A model generated the notes under the pieces. It did no database searches, had not been told where the DNA came from, and saw only the letters and a list, made by a program, of their open reading frames with translations. Made by a program: the position numbers and the translations under genes. Positions 1 to 5,227 of a stretch of DNA of 6,793 nt are shown one piece after another. The stretch spans positions 1 to 6,793 of the forward strand of contig SLSG01000253.1 in assembly GCA_007130545.1 (NCBI GenBank), in the 5' to 3' direction. This DNA is from Bacteroidales bacterium (lineage in GTDB: Bacteria; Bacteroidota; Bacteroidia; Bacteroidales; UBA7960). How positions within the stretch are numbered: position 1 is the stretch's first letter; every line of letters begins with the position of its first letter.

Positions 1-1
1 C

Positions 2-679
2 AGCGGAAAAGACAGCCTGGTCAGGGAGGTTTTCAGATCATTCAACCCCCGCGGGGTCATTGTGCACAGCTTTAAAACCCCGCACTCCAAGGAGCTGCAG
101 CATGACTACCTTTGGCGACACTATATCGCCCTGCCGGAAAAGGGCAAGTTCGCCGTGTTCAACCGGAGTCATTATGAAAACGTTCTGGTCACCCGTGTCA
201 ACCCGCATTTTTTGCTAAACGAGAACATGCCTGGCGTGGAAAGCGTGGAAGAGGTGCCTGAAGACCTATGGGAAAAACGGTACCAGCAGATCATCAATTT
301 TGAAAAACATATCACCGAGAACGGCATCATTCTTTTCAAGTTCTTTCTGCACCTTAGCAAGGAGGAGCAAAGGCGCCGACTGCTCAGGCGGCTGGAAAAG
401 GAAAAGCACAACTGGAAGTTCACCCCCAGCGACATTGCCGAAAGGGCGTTGTGGGACCAGTACCAGACGCATTATGAGGAAGCCATCAAACAGACCTCCA
501 CCCCGTTTGCTCCCTGGTTTATCGTACCCGCTGACAACAAGCAAACCGCCAGGTACATTGTGGCCAAGGTGCTTTTGGAAGAAATGGAGAAATATACCGA
601 TATCCGGGAGCCGGACCTGGATGAAGCCGTCCGGGAAAACCTCAGCAAATACGTGCGCAAGTTGAAAGGGGAAGATTAA
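2..679 (+). CDS. PPK2-family polyphosphate:nucleotide phosphotransferase (5' partial)
   Basis: PPK2 enzymes move phosphate between inorganic polyphosphate and nucleotides in the cytoplasm; class III members phosphorylate AMP and ADP. The frame is open from base 2, so the GTG at 62 is an internal valine codon and the N-terminus lies outside the window. The visible part begins with SGKDS, the end of the PPK2 Walker A motif (GxDxxGKD). It continues with NPRGVIVHSFKTP, a HDYLWR segment, the Walker B-like region GKFAVFNRSHYENVLV, the lid-region motif NWKFTPSDIAERALWDQY, and then TPFAPWFIVPADNK. The order and wording fit the class III-like PPK2 group (TIGR03709 type). About 225 codons are visible, so only the N-terminal helix region is missing. 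No frameshift or lost key motif is seen. It is separated from the next gene by 34 bp and a candidate promoter, so a functional link with the glycan genes is not indicated. Subclass and preferred nucleotide cannot be fixed from sequence alone. Confidence 0.93.
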   Translation, partial: SGKDSLVREVFRSFNPRGVIVHSFKTPHSKELQHDYLWRHYIALPEKGKFAVFNRSHYENVLVTRVNPHFLLNENMPGVESVEEVPEDLWEKRYQQIINFEKHITENGIILFKFFLHLSKEEQRRRLLRRLEKEKHNWKFTPSDIAERALWDQYQTHYEEAIKQTSTPFAPWFIVPADNKQTARYIVAKVLLEEMEKYTDIREPDLDEAVRENLSKYVRKLKGED

Positions 680-691
680 TTTTTATCTTTA
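661..691 (+). promoter_or_regulatory. Candidate Bacteroidota promoter for the regulator gene
   Basis: GTTG at 661-664, 19 bp, then TATCTTTA at 684-691. This matches the Bacteroidota vegetative consensus (TTTG, about 19 bp, TAnnTTTG) at all but one base of each box, with the right spacing. The predicted transcription start, near 698, leaves a leader of about 16 nt before the ATG at 714. The upstream box lies within the last codons of the PPK2 gene. No strong Shine-Dalgarno sequence precedes the ATG, which is usual in this phylum. The call rests on consensus matching only. Confidence 0.45.
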
Positions 692-713
692 GGGCAGTGA
701 AAGACGGCCCGGA

Positions 714-3578
714 ATGATCCAGACATGCATAAACGATATTTGTTCCCGGACAAGGGGTGCAGTTGTCGCCGGAGGCAAACACGGACCAGCGGCCTGGGGA
801 CTGGTTCTGATCGTGTTCCTTTGCTGCCAGGACGCAGTCGCGGCACCCAGCCGTGGCACCGGACCTGCCGGGATCTACCCTTATCATATCAGCCAGTTTG
901 ATCTGCAACACCAGTGCTGGGATATATCCCAGGACCCTGTCAGTCACAAAATGTATTTTGCCAGTTCCAAAGGACTGCTGGTCTATAATGGCATCGCCTG
1001 GGAAAAGCATACACTGGAGGAGAACCTACCGCTTCGCTCCGTAAAGATCCACCCGGGGGGACTGATCTTTACCGGGGCATTTGAAGCTTTAGGCTACTGG
1101 CAGTACAACGAGGACCATGGCTTGGATTACCATAGCCTGAATGGACTGACGGAGGTCAGAAAAAACGACGAGGTCTGGAAAATTTATTTCCATGATGACA
1201 AGGTTTATTTTCAAACCTTTACCTCTGTTTATATCTATGACTTTCATGGCATTGAAAGGATTACCGCACCATGGACCATGCTGTTCATGCACCAGCTGGG
1301 GGATCGGTTCCTTGTTCAGATCCTTGAAAATGGCCTTTTCTGGTTTGCAGATGGAGCGTTTTCCCCGGTGGAGGGAGGCGAGCTGTTCTCCGACAAGAAA
1401 GTCCACTCCATTGTCCCATACGGCGAGGGAGCCTGGCTGATCGCCACCCAGCAAAACGGACTTTTCCTTTATGATGGACAGAGGTTTTCCTATTTTGATT
1501 CGGAAGCTTCTGAATTTCTGAAGGAGTTCACCTGCAATGCCGCCAGGCAAATCGATGCCTCCACCTATGCGTTTGGCAGCATACTTGGCGGACTGATTCT
1601 CACGGATCGGGAAGGGAATGTTCAGCGGGAATACCATACGGAAACCGGACTGAACAACAACACGGTGCTCTCCCTGGTGGCGGATGCCGACCGGGGATTA
1701 TGGGTCGGATTGGATGTGGGGGTGAACTACATCAATCCCCAATCCCCGTTTACCCATTACAGGGCCAGTACCGGGAGCATGGGAACCATTTATGCCATTC
1801 TGCCGGATGGGGACCGTATCTATATCGGAACCAACCATGGATTGTTCCAGGCAGACATCGTGCAAAGGGGACAGACATTTTTGTTCAGCAACCTGCGGTT
1901 TATCCCGGACAGCTACGGACAGGTATGGACCCTTGAAAAGGCAGACGGTCACATCATTTGCGGACACAATGAGGGAACGTTTCAGGTAAGGGATGGAAGG
2001 TTGCACCCAATATCTTTGGTTACCGGCGGATGGGTGTATACCCGTAAAAGAGATTTCCTGATCGGCGGGACCTATACGGGCCTGATTGTGCTGGAAAAAA
2101 ATCCGGCCGGTCAATGGGCGTTCCGCAACAAGATCGCGGGATTCTCTGAACCGACAAGGTACCTGGAAACGGATTATCTGGGATATGTCTGGGCCTCTCA
2201 CCATCAAAAAGGCATTTACCAGATTGAACTGGAAGAGGACCTTCAATCCGTCCGGCAGGTCCGGCACTTCCCGGACCTTGGCGGAAGGACGTATAACATA
2301 AAGACTTTCAAGATCAACAACAGGGTGGTTTTTTCCACGTCGGAGGACATCTATACCTTTGATTTTGTAAGGAACGAAATCAGCAGGTTCAACATCCTCG
2401 CCGGGCAGCTGGGGGCGTACAAGGCAGCTGACCAGATTCTGCATTACAAAAACAACCTGTACTGGTTTATCACAAGAGACAGGATTGCTTTGTTTGAAAT
2501 CGAAATGGATTTTTCGGCCACAAAAAGGTTTGAGATTCCCTATGAACAGACCTTTTTCCCACAGCGTAACATACAACTGGCCGCCCTGGATGAAAACACC
2601 ATCCTGATCCCAAACCCTAAAAGCTTTGATGCCTACAATATGCGGCTCGGTGCATCAACGGAGGAGGCATCCAGACTGCAATTTGAAAAGCTGGTGTTTT
2701 TCAGCGAGCGTGACACCATGGTATTTAGGGGTGGGCAGGAAAAGATCCGCATACCCTGGAGGTTGAACAATATGCGTGTCCATTATTCCGATCCGTCAAA
2801 TTTTGACCGGGCAGACAAGGAATTTGAATACCGGATACGGGCCCTGGGTCCCGCCTGGCATGCCTCGTCATCGGATCATTTCAGCTTCATGAATTTAAAA
2901 CACGGCGCCCACGAAGTGGAGGTCCGTTCAGTATCCGGTCACAGCATACAAATGCAGTTCACGCTAAACAAACCATGGTACCGGACCAGGCTGGCGATTC
3001 TTGCTTATTTACTTGCCCTGGGGGCAGGTGTTTGGGGACTGGTCCTCTTTTTCAGATTTGAGATCAAAAGACAAAAAGAGCTGGCCGAATTGGAAACAAG
3101 GCAAAGCACGCTGCTCAACGAATTGGATTACAAGAGCTTTGAACTGATGATGACCATGCGTCATCTGATGATGAAGGACGGAATCCTTGGTGACTTGCAG
3201 AAAGAGATCGATGTTACCAGGGATCAAAACACCCGGTTCCCTGTCAAGTCATTAAACAATATGGAAAGGATCCTGAACCGTGGACTGGGAGCCAGCAACG
3301 CAGACTGGGAAAAGGCAATGCACAACCTGAAGCTGTCCCAGCAGGGATTTTTCAAATTCCTCAAGGAAAATTATCCGGAACTTACCCCCAATGACCTGCG
3401 CCTGTGCTCCTACCTGAGGATGAATTTCAACACCAAGGAAATTGCGCACTTACTAAATATCTCGGCCAGAAGTGTGGAAACCAGCCGTCACCGGCTTAGG
3501 AAAAAACTGAAGTTGGGAAAGAAGCAAAACCTTACCGAATTCCTGATCAGCCTCGATTGGGAGGAAATGACATTTTAA
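714..3578 (+). CDS. Membrane-anchored beta-propeller/Y_Y_Y sensor with LuxR-type HTH
   Basis: Probable transmembrane transcription regulator, 954 residues. The start is the only ATG upstream of the signal sequence: a long n-region, then hydrophobic residues 27-39 (WGLVLIVFL core) and a likely cleavage after AVAA near 44. Residues about 60-670 are strand-rich with Reg_prop-like repeats such as NTVLSLVADADRGLWVGLD (317-335) and WDISQDPVSHKMYFASSKGL (69-88), as in the two-propeller sensors of Bacteroidota. Residues about 676-752 resemble the Y_Y_Y domain but keep few of its tyrosines (EFEYRIRALGPAW at 703-715). One membrane helix spans about 759-780, followed by a charged, probably coiled-coil linker (782-835). 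A LuxR/GerE-type HTH lies at about 888-945 (LTPNDLRLCSYLRMNFNTKE at 890-909, then the likely recognition helix in ISARSVETSRHRLRKKL at 916-932). There is no histidine kinase, HATPase or receiver domain. Related proteins are often next to polysaccharide-utilisation genes, so control of the downstream GH/EEP pair is likely. Ligand and operator are unknown. Confidence 0.9.
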   Translation: MIQTCINDICSRTRGAVVAGGKHGPAAWGLVLIVFLCCQDAVAAPSRGTGPAGIYPYHISQFDLQHQCWDISQDPVSHKMYFASSKGLLVYNGIAWEKHTLEENLPLRSVKIHPGGLIFTGAFEALGYWQYNEDHGLDYHSLNGLTEVRKNDEVWKIYFHDDKVYFQTFTSVYIYDFHGIERITAPWTMLFMHQLGDRFLVQILENGLFWFADGAFSPVEGGELFSDKKVHSIVPYGEGAWLIATQQNGLFLYDGQRFSYFDSEASEFLKEFTCNAARQIDASTYAFGSILGGLILTDREGNVQREYHTETGLNNNTVLSLVADADRGLWVGLDVGVNYINPQSPFTHYRASTGSMGTIYAILPDGDRIYIGTNHGLFQADIVQRGQTFLFSNLRFIPDSYGQVWTLEKADGHIICGHNEGTFQVRDGRLHPISLVTGGWVYTRKRDFLIGGTYTGLIVLEKNPAGQWAFRNKIAGFSEPTRYLETDYLGYVWASHHQKGIYQIELEEDLQSVRQVRHFPDLGGRTYNIKTFKINNRVVFSTSEDIYTFDFVRNEISRFNILAGQLGAYKAADQILHYKNNLYWFITRDRIALFEIEMDFSATKRFEIPYEQTFFPQRNIQLAALDENTILIPNPKSFDAYNMRLGASTEEASRLQFEKLVFFSERDTMVFRGGQEKIRIPWRLNNMRVHYSDPSNFDRADKEFEYRIRALGPAWHASSSDHFSFMNLKHGAHEVEVRSVSGHSIQMQFTLNKPWYRTRLAILAYLLALGAGVWGLVLFFRFEIKRQKELAELETRQSTLLNELDYKSFELMMTMRHLMMKDGILGDLQKEIDVTRDQNTRFPVKSLNNMERILNRGLGASNADWEKAMHNLKLSQQGFFKFLKENYPELTPNDLRLCSYLRMNFNTKEIAHLLNISARSVETSRHRLRKKLKLGKKQNLTEFLISLDWEEMTF

Positions 3579-3603
3579 CAAGCTTACAAACTTGCGCTGC
3601 TGA

Positions 3604-3624
3604 CACTTACATTAAGATGTAGTG
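3604..3624. repeat. Short imperfect hairpin downstream of the regulator
   Basis: CAC-T-TACAT (3604-3612), loop TAAG, ATGTA-GTG (3617-3624): 8 paired bases with one bulged T. It lies 26 bp after the regulator stop codon and 15 bp upstream of the stronger inverted-repeat core. No U-rich tract follows it. It could help transcript 3'-end formation or be chance; a stem this short is weak evidence alone. Confidence 0.3.
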
Positions 3625-3631
3625 GCAATGC

Positions 3632-3683
3632 TGAGGTGATTTCTTCCGGACTATTCACCGGAAGAAAGTGATATCACACCTCA
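3632..3683. repeat. Inverted repeat: perfect 10-bp stem with outer 7-bp arms
   Basis: TTTCTTCCGG (3640-3649) pairs perfectly with CCGGAAGAAA (3658-3667) around an 8-nt loop. Outside it, TGAGGTG (3632-3638) pairs with CACCTCA (3677-3683), with an asymmetric internal gap of 1 nt against 9 nt. The structure lies between the regulator stop and the promoter candidate of the GH gene. It could be the regulator's transcription terminator, although no clear U-tract follows, or an operator, since LuxR-type HTH proteins commonly bind dyad sequences. The repeat is seen directly; the role is inferred. Confidence 0.6.
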
Positions 3684-3685
3684 AA

Positions 3686-3716
3686 TTTGATAATCCCTTT
3701 CAATTGTCGTAAATTG
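3686..3716 (+). promoter_or_regulatory. Candidate promoter for the GH-EEP operon
   Basis: TTTG at 3686-3689, 20 bp, then TAAATTG at 3710-3716. This approximates the Bacteroidota TTTG-N19-TAnnTTTG promoter, with one T missing in the downstream box and a spacer one base longer. The transcript would start near 3723, giving an untranslated leader of about 80 nt if translation starts at 3803. The direct repeat at 3722-3765 would then sit at or just after the start point. Consensus match only. Confidence 0.35.
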
Positions 3717-3721
3717 CATAT

Positions 3722-3765
3722 AGTGGTCAGTGGCCCCACAATAAACTGCCAATGGCCCCACAACA
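3722..3765. repeat. Two degenerate 22-bp direct repeat units (TGGCCCCACAA core)
   Basis: The 11-mer TGGCCCCACAA occurs exactly at 3731-3741 and 3753-3763, 22 bp start to start. Extending to 22-bp units (3722-3743 and 3744-3765) gives 16 of 22 identical positions, so the two units abut. The period is about two helical turns, so both cores face the same side of DNA. Two readings are possible: a tandem protein-binding site in the leader or promoter of the GH gene, or the scar of an insertion-sequence end with multiple terminal repeats, as in IS21-family elements. No transposase is present here. Confidence 0.6.
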
Positions 3766-3802
3766 TACTTTCAGGGCTCCGCACTTAATTACGAAACCCT
3801 AT

Positions 3803-5227
3803 ATGTTTGCCCAGAAGCACCTTTTATTCCTTCTACTGGCTGCCGCCTTGCTTTCCCTGCCAACCGCCTGCAAGGAGCCACTGGAGCCACCGCCTGGCAA
3901 CGGCGGACCAGCCGACAGGTGTCCGCCCCTTACCAGGGTCATACCGCAGGATTTGCCGCTGGAAGAATTGCTGGACAAGGTACAGCGACAAACCCTAGGG
4001 TATTTTTGGGATTTCGCCGAGCCGAACTCCGGGATGGCCAGGGAGCGGAACACATCCGGTCACCTCGTCACAACGGGGGGCACGGGTTTTGGCATCATGG
4101 CCATGATCGCAGGCGTGGAAAGGGGCTGGCTTGAAAGGGAGGAGGTCCTGCAACGGATGGTCAGGATTGCTGAATTTTTGCGTGATGCGGACCGTTTCCA
4201 CGGGGCATGGTCCCACTGGATTGATGGCCGCAACGGCAGCGCATTGCCATTCAGTGCGCTGGACGATGGCGGAGACCTGGTAGAAACCGCGTTCCTGGTG
4301 CAGGGCCTGATTGCAGCCAGGGAATATTTTGACCTGGACCATCCGACGGAGACCTATTTACGGGAGCTCGTCGATGAACTCTGGCATGGGGTCGAGTGGA
4401 CATGGTATACGAGGGGGCAAAATGTACTCTACTGGCATTGGTCTGCCAACCACGGCTTTGCGATGAACATGGGCATACGTGGCTGGCATGAGGCAATGAT
4501 CGTTTATGTGCTTGCTGCGGCATCCCCAACCCATCCCATCCAGCCGGAAGTCTATCACCAGGGCTGGGCAGGAAATGGCAATATGCGAAACGGCCGATAC
4601 TTTTATGATCTCCGGCTCCCCCTGGGACCGGATTATGGGGGACCCCTTTTCTTTGCACATTATTCTTTTCTGGGGCTTGACCCACGGGGACTCATGGATC
4701 AATATGCAGACTATTGGGAGCAGAACCGCAACCATACACTGATCAACCACCGGTACGCCATTGCCAACCCCTACGACTACTGCCACTACAGTGATTCGCT
4801 CTGGGGCATCACGGCCAGTGACGACCCCGAAGTCGGATACCAGGCGCATGCGCCCTTTGACCGTGACAACGGGACCATCACCCCCACTGCCGCGCTTTCT
4901 TCCATGCCTTATACCCCGGAAGAAAGCATCCGGGCCCTGAACACCTTTTATTATTACCTCCATGACGACCTCTGGGGCGACTACGGGTTCAGGGACGCCC
5001 TGAACTTTGAGCACAACTGGTTCGCCAGCAGCTACCTTGCGATTGACCAGGGACCCATTGTGGTGATGATTGAGAATTACCGCAGCGGGCTCCTCTGGGA
5101 GGTTTTTATGAGGAATGAAGAGGTCGGAGTCGGACTGCAAAAGCTGGGATTTTATTATTCGGATGAAAAACAGAACACCGGAATGTCAACAAAAGAAATA
5201 CCATGGACCACCATTACCGAACATTGA
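3803..5227 (+). CDS. Glucoamylase-family (PF10091, GH144-type) lipoprotein glycoside hydrolase
   Basis: Secreted glycan hydrolase, 474 residues from this start. GH144 members cleave beta-1,2-glucans (endo-acting or sophorose-releasing); the older label 'glucoamylase' for PF10091 is not evidence of starch activity. The ATG at 3803 gives a compact lipoprotein signal (MFAQKHLLFLLLAAALLSLP) ending in TAC with Cys23; proline at -3 makes the lipobox atypical. The upstream ATG at 3752 would add 17 residues and lies inside the direct repeat, so it is less likely. After a proline-rich linker (24-45) the (alpha/alpha)-barrel-like catalytic domain fills the rest. Family segments include DDGGDLVETAF (154-164; acidic D154, D155, D158, E161), GGPLFFAHYSFLGLDPRG (279-296), WEQNRNHTLIN (305-315), GTITPTAALSSMPYTPEES (357-375) and DQGPIVVMIENYRSGLLW (415-432). 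The KE after Cys23 resembles the short acidic/lysine surface-export signals of some Bacteroidota lipoproteins, but this is weak. The 3' end overlaps the EEP gene by 25 nt. Family is confident; substrate is inferred. Confidence 0.88.
   Translation: MFAQKHLLFLLLAAALLSLPTACKEPLEPPPGNGGPADRCPPLTRVIPQDLPLEELLDKVQRQTLGYFWDFAEPNSGMARERNTSGHLVTTGGTGFGIMAMIAGVERGWLEREEVLQRMVRIAEFLRDADRFHGAWSHWIDGRNGSALPFSALDDGGDLVETAFLVQGLIAAREYFDLDHPTETYLRELVDELWHGVEWTWYTRGQNVLYWHWSANHGFAMNMGIRGWHEAMIVYVLAAASPTHPIQPEVYHQGWAGNGNMRNGRYFYDLRLPLGPDYGGPLFFAHYSFLGLDPRGLMDQYADYWEQNRNHTLINHRYAIANPYDYCHYSDSLWGITASDDPEVGYQAHAPFDRDNGTITPTAALSSMPYTPEESIRALNTFYYYLHDDLWGDYGFRDALNFEHNWFASSYLAIDQGPIVVMIENYRSGLLWEVFMRNEEVGVGLQKLGFYYSDEKQNTGMSTKEIPWTTITEH

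Noticed and set aside
62..64. GTG as the start of the PPK2 gene
   Set aside because: The frame is open upstream to base 2 and encodes the end of the Walker A motif, so this is an internal valine codon.
1698..2576. Long antisense open frame (292 codons) opposite the regulator
   Set aside because: It lies wholly within the well-supported propeller-coding region, has no recognisable domain or signal, and its sequence reads as the reverse shadow of the sense codons.
3061..3578. Histidine kinase reading of the regulator's cytoplasmic part (hybrid two-component system)
   Set aside because: Only about 175 residues follow the membrane helix; no H-box, N/G boxes or receiver aspartate motif are seen, while the LuxR-type HTH is clear.
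4358..5140. Antisense open frame (260 codons) opposite the GH gene
   Set aside because: It sits opposite the conserved GH144-type motifs; valine/isoleucine-rich low-information translation with no domain. Shadow of a GC-rich coding strand.
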